Assembly: GCA_019636445.1 (NCBI GenBank)
Contig: JAHBXO010000036.1
Coordinates: 1 to 53,417, forward strand
Reading direction: 5' to 3'
Origin: Gemmataceae bacterium
Lineage (GTDB): Bacteria > Planctomycetota > Planctomycetia > Gemmatales > Gemmataceae
Length of the DNA stretch: 53,417 nt
Positions 34,188 to 42,899 of the stretch are shown piece after piece. The notes beneath the pieces are model-generated. The model searched no databases. It was not told the DNA's origin and saw only the letters and a list, made by a program, of their open reading frames with translations. The translations under genes were made by a program, and so were the position numbers. Every line of letters begins with the position of its first letter. Position 1 is the first letter of the stretch.

Positions 34188-35534
34188 ATGCCGTTCGCTT
34201 CCACACCCTCGCGCCGCGAGTTCGTCCAGGTCGGCTCCAGTGCCGCATTGGGTCTCGGCCTCGCCGAACTCACCGCCGCCCGCGCCGCCGCGCCGACCGG
34301 CCGCCGTTCGAACTCGGTCATCCTCGTGAACCTCACCGGCGGTATGAGCCACATCGACGCACTCGACATGAAGCCGGAGGCCCCGGCCGAGATCCGCGGC
34401 GAGTTTCAACCGGCCGCCACAAATATCACCGGAATCCAAATCACCGAACACCTGCCGCTGCTCGCGAAGCGGATGCACCACTTCGCCCTCGTCCGCTCCC
34501 TTGCCCACCGCGAGAACGGCCACCTGCCCGGCACGCACCGCCTCCTCACCGGCGCGACGATGCCGCTGCAACGCAATACGGACCTCGACAACGTCCTTTC
34601 CCGCCGCGACTGGCCCTGCTACGCTGCCGGGTTGAATTACCTCCGGCCCCGCCACGACGGCATCCCGAACGGCGTCACCCTCCCCCACTCGCTCATCGAA
34701 GGCGCGCTGACCTGGCCCGGCCAGCACGCCGGCTTCATGGGGCAGCACCACGACCCGATGCTGGTCACGCAGGACCCGAACTCGCCGAAGTTCCGAATGG
34801 ACACCTTTACCCTCGCCGAAGGCGTTGATCCGCCTCGCGTCTCGACTCGCCGGACGCTGCTCGATCAGCTCGAATCGCCCGGCGCGACCGACCCGACCTT
34901 CCGCGGCCATCAGCACCGTGCCTTCGAACTGCTCAGCTCCGGGAAAGTCGCCGGAGCGTTCCAGCTCGACCGTGAACCGGTGACCGTGCGCGACCGTTAC
35001 GGCCGCAACCAGTTCGGTCAATCACTCCTGCTCGCCCGTCGGCTCGTGCAGTCCGGCGTGCCGATCGTGCAGGCGAACATGGGCATCGTGCAAAGCTGGG
35101 ACACCCACCACGACAACTGGGGCCGGCTGAAGAACCGCCTCCTCCCGTGGCTCGACCGCGCCGTGTCGGCTCTGATCGACGACCTGCACGACGAAGGCCG
35201 GCTCGGCGAAACCTTCGTCGCCGTCGTCGGCGAGTTCGGCCGCACGCCCAAGATTTCCAACCTGCCCGGCCAACCGATTCCCGGCCGCGACCACTGGGCG
35301 CACTGTTACTCCGGCCTGTTCGCCGGCGCCGGCGTCGTTGGCGGCCGCGTCATCGGCAAGTCGGACAAGATCGGCGCCTATCCGGTCAGCACCAGTTACA
35401 CGCCATTCGACATCGGCGCGACGATCTATCAGGCGCTCGGGGTGCCGCCCGATTCCGAAATCCGCGACCCGCAGAACCGCCCGACCGCCATCAACGCCGG
35501 CAAGCCGATGGACGTGTTATTTCGCAATATCTGA
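34188..35534 (+). CDS. DUF1501 protein, Tat-exported
   Basis: A 448-residue DUF1501 protein with a twin-arginine signal (PSRREFVQVGSSAALGLG). Family signatures are NLTGGMSHIDALDMKPEAP near the N-terminus, SWDTHHDNWGRLK, and the C-terminal VGEFGRTPKIS with GRDHWAHC, whose Asp/His are plausible metal ligands of the alkaline-phosphatase-like fold. It opens a plus-strand cluster: SMP-30-like, DUF4058, DUF1549/DUF1553 and another DUF1501. It is clearly a paralogue of the proteins encoded at 5237 and 39911 but divergent from them. It starts divergently from the small hypothetical gene with about 155 nt between them. Substrate unknown. Confidence 0.88.
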   Translation: MPFASTPSRREFVQVGSSAALGLGLAELTAARAAAPTGRRSNSVILVNLTGGMSHIDALDMKPEAPAEIRGEFQPAATNITGIQITEHLPLLAKRMHHFALVRSLAHRENGHLPGTHRLLTGATMPLQRNTDLDNVLSRRDWPCYAAGLNYLRPRHDGIPNGVTLPHSLIEGALTWPGQHAGFMGQHHDPMLVTQDPNSPKFRMDTFTLAEGVDPPRVSTRRTLLDQLESPGATDPTFRGHQHRAFELLSSGKVAGAFQLDREPVTVRDRYGRNQFGQSLLLARRLVQSGVPIVQANMGIVQSWDTHHDNWGRLKNRLLPWLDRAVSALIDDLHDEGRLGETFVAVVGEFGRTPKISNLPGQPIPGRDHWAHCYSGLFAGAGVVGGRVIGKSDKIGAYPVSTSYTPFDIGATIYQALGVPPDSEIRDPQNRPTAINAGKPMDVLFRNI

Positions 35535-35599
35535 CCGTTTAGCCGCGAGGCGGAGTCTTCGGAACCGATCGCGTCACGATCGTTTGCACAGGACCCACC

Positions 35600-36484
35600 A
35601 TGTACCGATTCGCCCTCATCCTTCTTCTCGTCTCCCCCGCCGTCCGCGCCGACGAGCCGCTCTTCGTCGCGAAGGCCTTCACCGGCGGCTTCACCCCCGG
35701 CATCGAGGGGCCCTGCTGCGACAAGAACGGCGACATCTTTGTCGTCAACTACCAGAAGCAGCAAACCATCGGCCGCGTGACCCCGGCGGGCAAGGCCGAG
35801 GTCTACGTCACGCTTCCCAAGACGAGCACCGGCAACGGCATCGTCTTCGATAAAGCCGGCTTCATGTACATCGCCGACTACGTCGAGCATAACGTCCTGA
35901 AAGTCGATCCGAAGACGAAGGCGGTCAGCGTCTTTGCCCACGAGCCGAAGATGAACCAGCCGAACGACCTCGCGATCGCGAAGGACGGCACACTCTACGC
36001 CAGCGATCCGGACTGGACGAACATGACGGGCCAGCTCTGGCGCATCGACACGAATGGCAAGACGACGCGCCTCGCCGAGAAGATGGGCACAACCAACGGC
36101 ATCGACCTCAGCCCCGACGGCAAGACACTCTACGTCAACGAGTCCCGCCAGCGGAACGTCTGGGCCTTCCCGATCAACACGGACAAGTCGCTCGGCGAGA
36201 AGAAGCTGATCCGCAAATTCGATGACCACGGCTTCGACGGCATGCGCGTGGACGTGGACGGCAACCTCTACATCACGCGCCACGGCAAGGGCACCGTCGT
36301 GAAGATGACGCCGGCCGGCGAGATCCTCAAGGAGATCGACGTGCTGGGCACGAAGCCGAGCAACCTCTGCTTCGGCGGCCCCGACGGCCGCACGGTATAC
36401 GTGACGGAAGTCGACCACACCCGGCTCGTGAGCTTTCGCGTGGACAAGCCTGGCCTGGCGTGGCAGCGATTGCAGGAGAAATGA
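35600..36484 (+). CDS. Secreted SMP-30/gluconolactonase-like beta-propeller
   Basis: A 294-residue protein with a signal peptide (about 1-17, ending AVRA). It has a six-bladed SMP-30/LRE-like propeller. Residues in the places expected for the divalent metal site are Glu in GIEGPCCDKNG, Asn in MNQPNDLAI, Asn in TTNGIDLS and Asp in GFDGMRVD, suggesting a functional lactonase-type metal centre. It probably hydrolyses a sugar lactone or a related ester outside the cytoplasm; the substrate cannot be told. It lies 65 nt downstream of DUF1501 and is followed within 35 nt by DUF4058. Confidence 0.85.
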   Translation: MYRFALILLLVSPAVRADEPLFVAKAFTGGFTPGIEGPCCDKNGDIFVVNYQKQQTIGRVTPAGKAEVYVTLPKTSTGNGIVFDKAGFMYIADYVEHNVLKVDPKTKAVSVFAHEPKMNQPNDLAIAKDGTLYASDPDWTNMTGQLWRIDTNGKTTRLAEKMGTTNGIDLSPDGKTLYVNESRQRNVWAFPINTDKSLGEKKLIRKFDDHGFDGMRVDVDGNLYITRHGKGTVVKMTPAGEILKEIDVLGTKPSNLCFGGPDGRTVYVTEVDHTRLVSFRVDKPGLAWQRLQEK

Positions 36485-36516
36485 AGTAGGATATGGAGGA
36501 CTTCGGAGCGACCGAG

Positions 36517-37284
36517 ATGCCGTTGCTTGACCATTTCCATCCGCCGATCGACGACAGGCACGCGTGGAATGAACTCCATGCCATGTGGCCGGCGATGATC
36601 GTCCAGCAACTGTATCGAATCCTTCCCGAAGGTTTCGTTGCCGCGCCAGGCGTGCACCTCAGCTCGGATTATGAAATCGACATCGGCGTGAGCGAGGAAT
36701 ACGATTCGTCGCCGGGCGGATTCGACACGAACGAGGGTGAGGGGGGCATTGCGATGGCGACGGCGACGGTCACGGCCATCGCGCCGCAACCGACGCTGAC
36801 TCTCGAAACGGAACTCCCCGAAGAGGACGAGTACGAAGTCCGTATCTACGATACGCGATTGGGCCGGGAACTGGTCGCCGCAATCGAACTGGTCAGCCCA
36901 CGGAACAAGGACCGCCCCACCAGCCGGCAGGCGTTCGTGGGCAAGGTCGCAGGGCTGCTGCAACAGGGCATTTGCGTCTCGATCGTGGATCTCGTCACGA
37001 ACCGGCAATCCAACCTCTACGCCGAGTTGCTCGAATCGTTGGATCGATCCGATCCGTCGCTGGGGCCAACGCCGCCACCGTTGTATTCCGTCACGCTCCG
37101 CGGCCGGAAAGTGAAGACACGAAAACCCGCCTTCGGGAAAACCCGGCTCGATCTCTGGCATTATCCCATGACGCTCGGCCAGCCGTTGCCGACTTTGCCG
37201 ATTTGGCTGGAACCGGAATTGAGCATCCTTCTCCCGCTCGAAACGAGCTACGAGGAGACGTGTAAACTCCTTCGAATCCACTGA
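36517..37284 (+). CDS. DUF4058 family protein
   Basis: A 255-residue protein of the DUF4058 family, common in cyanobacteria and planctomycetes. The start at 36517 (MPLLDHFHPPIDDRHAWNEL) matches the usual family beginning and has GGAG 8 nt upstream; an ATG eight codons earlier is less likely. The core contains EVRIYDTRLGRELVAAIELV, whose ELVSPRNKDRP part recalls a PD-(D/E)XK-like sheet, and a tail with ILLPLETSYEE. No signal peptide is present, so it is probably cytoplasmic despite sitting among exported neighbours. A nuclease-like fold has been proposed for such proteins by pattern only; no activity is known. Confidence 0.85.
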   Translation: MPLLDHFHPPIDDRHAWNELHAMWPAMIVQQLYRILPEGFVAAPGVHLSSDYEIDIGVSEEYDSSPGGFDTNEGEGGIAMATATVTAIAPQPTLTLETELPEEDEYEVRIYDTRLGRELVAAIELVSPRNKDRPTSRQAFVGKVAGLLQQGICVSIVDLVTNRQSNLYAELLESLDRSDPSLGPTPPPLYSVTLRGRKVKTRKPAFGKTRLDLWHYPMTLGQPLPTLPIWLEPELSILLPLETSYEETCKLLRIH

Positions 37285-37296
37285 TCTGCTTCCGAA

Positions 37297-39906
37297 ATGC
37301 GAATCCTCTCCCTCGCAATCGCCGTCCTCTCACTCGCGATCCTCGCGCGGGCGGAGCATTCAGCAGAACGTTGGTGGGCGTTCACGCCGCTGAAATCACC
37401 TCTCGTTCCGAAGTTGACTGCGGCCCATCCCGTTGATGCGTTCATTCGAACGAAGTTGACTGACAAGGGACTGTCACCCTCACCCGAAGCGGATCGGCAC
37501 ACGCTGATCCGTCGACTCACGTTCGACCTCACCGGCCTGCCGCCGACGCCGGAGGAGATCGATGCCTTCCTCAAGGACGCGTCGCCGAACGCCTACGAGA
37601 AGCTCGTCGATCGCCTGCTCGCGTCGCCGGCCTACGGCGAGCGGCAAGCGCGTAATTGGATGGACGTCTCCCACTTCGCCGAGACGCACGGCCACGATCA
37701 GGACCGCGTCCGCCCGAACGCGTGGCGGTACCGCGACTACCTCATCGACGCCTTCAACGCCGACCGGCCGTACGCGCGGTTCGTGCAGGAACAGATCGCG
37801 GCCGACGTCCTGTTCCCGAACGAACCGCAGTTAATGCCGGCTCTGGGATTCCTTGCGGCCGGGCCGTGGGACGAGAGTTCGCTCCGCGACATCCGCGAGG
37901 ACACCATCGACCGCGAAGTCGGCCGCTACCTCGACCGCGACGACATGATTGCGACGGCGATGGGCACGTTCACGAGCCTGACGGTCGGCTGCGCCCGCTG
38001 CCACGACCACAAGTTCGATCCGATTCCGATCGAGGACTACTACCGCTTGCAGGCGGTGTTCGCCGGCGTCGGCCGGGGGAATGTCGCGTTCGATCTCGAT
38101 CCGAAGACGACGGTTCGAAGAGCGGAACTCCAGCGGGGGTTGAAGGCGCTCGACGCGAACGATTCGGAATACTTGAAACGGATCGCCACGCCGGAATTCG
38201 ATCGTTCCTTGAAACAGTGGGAAGCCGAGCAGACCGCGAAGGCGAACCCGTGGCAGGCGGTGGAGGTCGTATCCGCCATCGCAGAGCAAGGCTCGACGCT
38301 GACGGCGATGCCGGACGGTTCGCACCGCTCGACGCACGCCAAGCGGCCGGAGCGCGAGGTCTACGTCGTGACCTTTCGCTCGAAGCTACTGCGCGTCGCA
38401 GCCCTGCGGCTCGAACTGCTCACCGACGATTCCTTCCCTCATCGCGGCCCCGGCCTGCAGGACAACGGCAATCTCCACCTGAGCGAAGTCAAAATCGTCC
38501 ACGGCAAGGAACCGGTCGCGCTCGGCACGCCGACGAGCGATTGGGATCAGGAAGGCTGGGCCGTCCGCCACGCGACCGACGGCAATCCGGCCACCGCGTG
38601 GGGGATCTACCCGAAAGTCGGCATGCCGCACGAGGCGGTCTTCCCATTCGCGAAGCCGATCGGCGGCGAGTCGTTCACCGTGCGGCTCGAACAGCTCCAC
38701 GGCGGCGGGCACCTCATCGGCCGTTTCCGCCTGAGCGCGACCACTGAAGTGAACGCCGGCCTCACGCAGCCGCTGCCGCCATCCATCGCCGAGACGTTGA
38801 AGACGGCGGAAGAGAAACGGACCGGGAAGCAGACGAACGAACTCCGTCGACACGTCTACCGGCTGAACCTGACGAAGGAGCTCGCCAGCCTGCCGGCTCA
38901 GCAATTCGTCTTCGCCGCAGCGGCCACCTTCGAAGCCGACGGAGGGCACAAGCCGCTCGCGAAGCCCCGCACCGTCCACCTGCTCAAGCGCGGCGACATC
39001 CGCAAACCCGGCGACGAGATGGATCCCGGCACGCTCTCGTGCCTGCCGGAGCTGCCTGGCGAGTTTTCTCTCGACGCGAACCACACCGAAGGTGCCCGCC
39101 GCGCGGCCCTCGCGAAGTGGCTGAGCGATTCGAAGAACCCACTCGTCTGGCGGTCGATCGTCAACCGCGTCTGGCAGCAGCACTTCGGCCGGGGAATCGT
39201 CGATACTCCCAACGACTTCGGCAAGATGGGTGGAACGCCGACGCACCCGGAACTCCTCGACTGGCTCGCAGTCTGGTTCCGCGACGAAGCGAAAGGCTCG
39301 CTCAAAAAGCTGCACAAGCTCCTCGTCACGAGCGCGACGTACCGGCAGGCGTCGACCGCCCCGCACGCGAAGGATCCCGACAACAGACTCCTCGGCCGGA
39401 TGACGCGGACAAAGCTCGACGCCGAGCAAGTGAGAGACGCGATCCTGCTGGCGAGCGGTAGACTCGACGCTCGCCGCGGCGGGCCGTCCGACCAGCAGTT
39501 CAGCATGAGGCCCGGCATCCACGTCACGCCGACGGTCGACTACGGAGCCTTCGATTGGGACCGCCCCGAAGGCCATCGCCGCAGCGTGTACCGGTTCCTG
39601 TTCCGCACGCTGCCCGATCCGCTCGTCGATTGCCTCGATGGCGCCGACGCCTCGCAGCCGACGCCGAAGCGGAACGAATCGGTGACGGCGCCGCAATCGC
39701 TCGCGTTGCTCAACAACGATTTCGTCCTCTCGTGCGCCATGGCGATGGCGAAAGCGACCGACGTGGACGGTGCCTGCCGCCGGCTTTGGGGCCGCGCGCC
39801 GACCGAGGCGGAACGGACGATCCTCGCCGCCTACGCGAAGAAACACGGCATGGCGAACCTCTGCCGGACGCTGATGAACTCGAACGAGTTCCTGTTCGTG
39901 GATTGA
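37297..39906 (+). CDS. DUF1549/DUF1553 exported protein
   Basis: An 869-residue protein with a signal peptide (about 1-18). DUF1549 (about 45-265) begins HPVDAFIRTKL, has RRLTFDLTGLPPTPEEIDAF and a CARCH motif near 231 in the context TVGCARCHDHKFDPIP. A central beta-rich insert (about 330-480) resembles a carbohydrate-binding/discoidin-like region (DNGNLHLSEVKIVHG, then ATDGNPATAWGIYPKVG). DUF1553 follows (from about 590), with RSIVNRVWQQHFGRGIVDTP and TKLDAEQVRDAILLASG. Unlike the proteins at 9324 and 43822, it lacks an N-terminal cytochrome segment. The next gene, DUF1501, starts 4 nt after its stop, so the two are translationally close. Function unknown; a role in polysaccharide handling is a guess from the insert. 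Confidence 0.9.
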   Translation: MRILSLAIAVLSLAILARAEHSAERWWAFTPLKSPLVPKLTAAHPVDAFIRTKLTDKGLSPSPEADRHTLIRRLTFDLTGLPPTPEEIDAFLKDASPNAYEKLVDRLLASPAYGERQARNWMDVSHFAETHGHDQDRVRPNAWRYRDYLIDAFNADRPYARFVQEQIAADVLFPNEPQLMPALGFLAAGPWDESSLRDIREDTIDREVGRYLDRDDMIATAMGTFTSLTVGCARCHDHKFDPIPIEDYYRLQAVFAGVGRGNVAFDLDPKTTVRRAELQRGLKALDANDSEYLKRIATPEFDRSLKQWEAEQTAKANPWQAVEVVSAIAEQGSTLTAMPDGSHRSTHAKRPEREVYVVTFRSKLLRVAALRLELLTDDSFPHRGPGLQDNGNLHLSEVKIVHGKEPVALGTPTSDWDQEGWAVRHATDGNPATAWGIYPKVGMPHEAVFPFAKPIGGESFTVRLEQLHGGGHLIGRFRLSATTEVNAGLTQPLPPSIAETLKTAEEKRTGKQTNELRRHVYRLNLTKELASLPAQQFVFAAAATFEADGGHKPLAKPRTVHLLKRGDIRKPGDEMDPGTLSCLPELPGEFSLDANHTEGARRAALAKWLSDSKNPLVWRSIVNRVWQQHFGRGIVDTPNDFGKMGGTPTHPELLDWLAVWFRDEAKGSLKKLHKLLVTSATYRQASTAPHAKDPDNRLLGRMTRTKLDAEQVRDAILLASGRLDARRGGPSDQQFSMRPGIHVTPTVDYGAFDWDRPEGHRRSVYRFLFRTLPDPLVDCLDGADASQPTPKRNESVTAPQSLALLNNDFVLSCAMAMAKATDVDGACRRLWGRAPTEAERTILAAYAKKHGMANLCRTLMNSNEFLFVD

Positions 39907-39910
39907 ACCG

Positions 39911-41290
39911 ATGACCTCTCGGCGTGATTTCCTCTGGCGATTCGGCGGCGGCCTCGGCGGGGTTGCGCTCGCTCAACTCCTCGCCGACGGCGCGACGCAC
40001 CACGCGCCGAAAGCGAAGCGGGTCGTTCAGATCTTCCTCAACGGGGGCATGAGCCAGCCGGACACCTTCGACTACAAGCCGGAGCTGGAGAAGAACCACG
40101 ACCAGCCGTTCGACCCCGGCACGAAGGAGAAAGTCGAAGGCGTCACCAGCGTGCCGGGGAAGCTGATGAAGTCCCCGTTCCCGTTCCGCCAGCACGGCCA
40201 ATGCGGACGCTGGGTCAGTACCGTCTTCCCGCACCTCGCGAAACGCGTGGACGACCTCGCGTTCCTGATGGCCGTCGCGTCGAAGACGAATGTCCACGGC
40301 CCCGCCAGCTACATGATGAACACCGGCTTCACCCGGCCCGGTTTCCCGTCGCTCGGGTCCTGGCTCTCGTACGGTCTCGGCCGGCTCTCGGACAACCTGC
40401 CGACGTTCGTGGTGCTGCCGGACGCCCGCGGCCTGCCCTACAACCAGAAGGGAAACTTCTCGAACGGCTTCCTCCCGGCCGCGCACGGCGCGACGATCCT
40501 GAATGCGTCCGCCAACCCGCCGATCCCGGATTTGCAGCCGTCGGGCAAGTATTCGTTCGCGACGCCGGAAGCCGACGCCGACGGCCGCGAGCTCCTCGCG
40601 AAGTTGAACCGCGCCCACGCCGACGAACGCGCCGGCGACTCACGACTCGATGCCCGCATTGCAAGTTACGAACTCGCGGCCAACCTCCAGCGGCACGCGC
40701 CGGAGGCCCTCGACCTCGCGAAGGAATCGAAGGTCGTGCGCGACCTCTACGGCGCGGACGATCCGATCACCGGCGACTTCGGCCGGCGCTGTCTGCTCGC
40801 CCGACGGCTGCTCGAACGCGGCGTTCGCTTCGTGCAGGTCTGGAGCGGAGCGGGCGGACCGTCCAATAATTGGGACAACCACACCGACATCATCAGGGAA
40901 CTGCCCGCGATCGCCCGGCAGGTGGACCAACCGACCGCGGCGTTGCTCGCGGATTTGAAGCAGCGGGGCATGCTGTCCGACACGCTCGTCGTCTTCAGCA
41001 CGGAGTTCGGCCGGCAGCCGTTCACGCAGGGGGCCACGGGACGGGATCACAACCAGGGTACGTCCGTCGCGTGGTTCGCTGGTGCGGGCGTGAAGGGCGG
41101 CGTCGCCTTCGGCGAATCCGATCCGTGGTCGTGGCGCGCCGCCGAGGGGAAGCTCTACTGCTATGACGTGCACGCCACGATCCTGCACCTGCTCGGCCTC
41201 GACCACGAGAAGCTGACCGTCCGCCACGACGGCATCGATCGCCGCATCACCGACGTCCACGGGCATGTCGTGAAGGAAATCCTCTCGTAA
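39911..41290 (+). CDS. DUF1501 protein, Tat-exported
   Basis: A 459-residue DUF1501 protein, starting 4 nt after the DUF1549/DUF1553 stop. The twin-arginine signal is MTSRRDFLWRFGGGLGG. Signatures include IFLNGGMSQPDTFDYKPEL, NWDNHTDIIRELP and STEFGRQPFTQG with TGRDHNQGT, so Asp/His residues at the metal-like site are kept. It differs from the proteins at 5237 and 34188 mainly in having a longer middle part (LPAAHGATILNASANPPIPD). Its close pairing with a DUF1549/DUF1553 gene is the classic planctomycete two-gene unit and suggests the two proteins act together outside the cytoplasm. It is convergent with the SUI1-like gene, 6 nt away. Confidence 0.9.
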   Translation: MTSRRDFLWRFGGGLGGVALAQLLADGATHHAPKAKRVVQIFLNGGMSQPDTFDYKPELEKNHDQPFDPGTKEKVEGVTSVPGKLMKSPFPFRQHGQCGRWVSTVFPHLAKRVDDLAFLMAVASKTNVHGPASYMMNTGFTRPGFPSLGSWLSYGLGRLSDNLPTFVVLPDARGLPYNQKGNFSNGFLPAAHGATILNASANPPIPDLQPSGKYSFATPEADADGRELLAKLNRAHADERAGDSRLDARIASYELAANLQRHAPEALDLAKESKVVRDLYGADDPITGDFGRRCLLARRLLERGVRFVQVWSGAGGPSNNWDNHTDIIRELPAIARQVDQPTAALLADLKQRGMLSDTLVVFSTEFGRQPFTQGATGRDHNQGTSVAWFAGAGVKGGVAFGESDPWSWRAAEGKLYCYDVHATILHLLGLDHEKLTVRHDGIDRRITDVHGHVVKEILS

Positions 41291-41296
41291 CCGCGG

Positions 41297-41905
41297 TCAT
41301 CCACCGGCCCGCTTCACCTTCCAGCCCAGCGCCTCCAGTTCCGCCGCGACGCGGTCGCGGTGATCGCCCTGGATCTCGATGCGCCCGTCCTTCGCGGTGC
41401 CGCCGGTCCCGCACTTCGCCTTCAGCTTCGCCGCCAGTTCCTGAAGTTCCGTTTCCTTCAGCCCCAGTTCCCACGCGACGGTGACGCCCTTGCCGCGCCG
41501 GCCGGCGGTCTCGCGGCCGACCTTCGCGGTGCCACGCTTGGGCGGTACCGGGGGCGGGGGCGGCACCGCCGGTGCGGCTTCGAGCCAGCCGCCGCCGAGG
41601 ATCGACGCCACGAGGGCGTTCGCGCCATCCTCCGCGGAACGCGACGCCGGCCAGGCTTCGATCCGCTCCGTCACGCCCGGGAATCGCGATTCGACGAGCG
41701 GCCGGAATTCCGACGGCCCGACCCAGACAATGCGCTGCGCGGTGGCCGCCTCGTCCGGCGTCGCCTCGTCGTACGCCCGTGGCACGGCGCGCCACGCCAG
41801 CCCCATCTTCGCCGCGATGGGAGCGAACGCCAAAGCGATCGCCCCCGCCCGCGCGGCCGGCGCGGCATCCAGGATCAGGCACGTCTTCGGTACCGGCTTC
41901 GCCAT
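41297..41905 (-). CDS. SUI1/YciH-type translation factor domain with unusual N-terminal domain
   Basis: A 202-residue protein. The C-terminal 90 residues are SUI1/eIF1-like: RRGKGVTVAWELG, then LAAKLKAKCGTGGTAKDGRI and QGDHRDRVAAELEALGWKVK. This domain in bacteria binds the small ribosomal subunit and can affect start selection. The first 110 residues are different: KTCLILDAAPAARAGAIALA, then VWVGPSEFRPLVESRFPG and IEAWP. They resemble a low-molecular-weight phosphatase-like fold but lack the Cys-x5-Arg loop, so they would be inactive as a phosphatase. A Pro-rich linker joins the halves. The N-terminal assignment is only a pattern-based guess. Confidence 0.78.
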   Translation of the reverse strand: MAKPVPKTCLILDAAPAARAGAIALAFAPIAAKMGLAWRAVPRAYDEATPDEAATAQRIVWVGPSEFRPLVESRFPGVTERIEAWPASRSAEDGANALVASILGGGWLEAAPAVPPPPPVPPKRGTAKVGRETAGRRGKGVTVAWELGLKETELQELAAKLKAKCGTGGTAKDGRIEIQGDHRDRVAAELEALGWKVKRAGG

Positions 41906-42008
41906 GCGCTCGCCCCGCGGTGGATCGGGTTACGGTACGACCGCTCGCGTCGAACGGCCGCGATCGCTATACTCGACGGCGTCGCCCGTCCCGTTCCGGG
42001 GTGCCCCC

Positions 42009-42899
42009 ATGCGCCGCGTCCTCTCCGCCGTAATCCTGCTCGCCTTCGCGTCCACCGCCCTCGCGGCCCCCGTGCCCAAGGGGATCAAACGCAAGTTGCT
42101 GATCGTGTCGATGCGCTCCGGCAGCGCCGGGTTGATTCTCGTCGATGACGACGGCAGGAACGCGACACCGTTGACGAACGACAAATTCCACAACTCGTAT
42201 CCGGCCTGGTCGCCCGACGGCACGAAGATCGCCTTCTGCTCCAATCGCGCCGGCGGACCGCTGCACATCTACACCATGGACGCCGACGGCAAGAACGTGA
42301 AGGCGCTGACGACCGGCGGCCTGCAATGCCGCGTACCGGCGTGGTCGCCGGACGGCAAGTCGATCGCCTTCTGCCGGAGCAACCCGAACGGCGGCTCGAA
42401 CATCTGCGTCATCCCCGCCGACGGCGGCGCGATCAAGGCCCTCGACGGCGACGCGTGGGACCCGGCCTGGTCCCCGGACGGCAAATCCCTCGCCTTCGTC
42501 AGCCTGCGCGACGGCGACGGCTTCCGCCTCCATCGCATGACCGCCGACGGCAAGGACGCGAAGTGCCTGTTCCCCAAGGGGAACAACTTCGGCAACGCCT
42601 ACCCGACCTGGTCGCCCGACGGCAAGACGATCCTCTGGAGCCACGGCGTGAACAACAACCTCGAATTGCACGCCGTCGGAGCCGACGGCTCGAACCCAAA
42701 GCCGATCACGAAAATCGGTGCGGGGCTGTGCCTTTATCCAAGTTGGTCCCCGGACGGGAAGAAGATCGCGTACGTCTCGCTGCCGCGCGGGCAAAAGGGG
42801 ACGATCCAGGTGATGGACGCGGACGGGGGCAATGCGAAGGCGATCGTGTCGGACGAAGCGTACGTCGAAGGCGGGCGGCCGGTCTGGAAGCCGCGATGA
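42009..42899 (+). CDS. Secreted TolB-like (PD40) beta-propeller
   Basis: A 296-residue protein with a signal peptide (about 1-19, ending ALA, then APVPKG). The ATG at 42009 is chosen because it begins this signal; the open frame continues upstream without one. Five to six PD40/WD40-like blades carry the repeating pattern PAWSPDGKSIAF and YPTWSPDGKTILWS. Similar propellers occur in TolB and in periplasmic sensor proteins. It stands alone on the plus strand, and its stop abuts that of the minus-strand OB-fold gene. No enzymatic motif; probably a binding module. Confidence 0.87.
   Translation: MRRVLSAVILLAFASTALAAPVPKGIKRKLLIVSMRSGSAGLILVDDDGRNATPLTNDKFHNSYPAWSPDGTKIAFCSNRAGGPLHIYTMDADGKNVKALTTGGLQCRVPAWSPDGKSIAFCRSNPNGGSNICVIPADGGAIKALDGDAWDPAWSPDGKSLAFVSLRDGDGFRLHRMTADGKDAKCLFPKGNNFGNAYPTWSPDGKTILWSHGVNNNLELHAVGADGSNPKPITKIGAGLCLYPSWSPDGKKIAYVSLPRGQKGTIQVMDADGGNAKAIVSDEAYVEGGRPVWKPR

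Noticed and set aside
41481..42008. Upstream extension of the TolB-like gene
   Set aside because: Antisense to the SUI1-like gene; the signal peptide starts at 42009.
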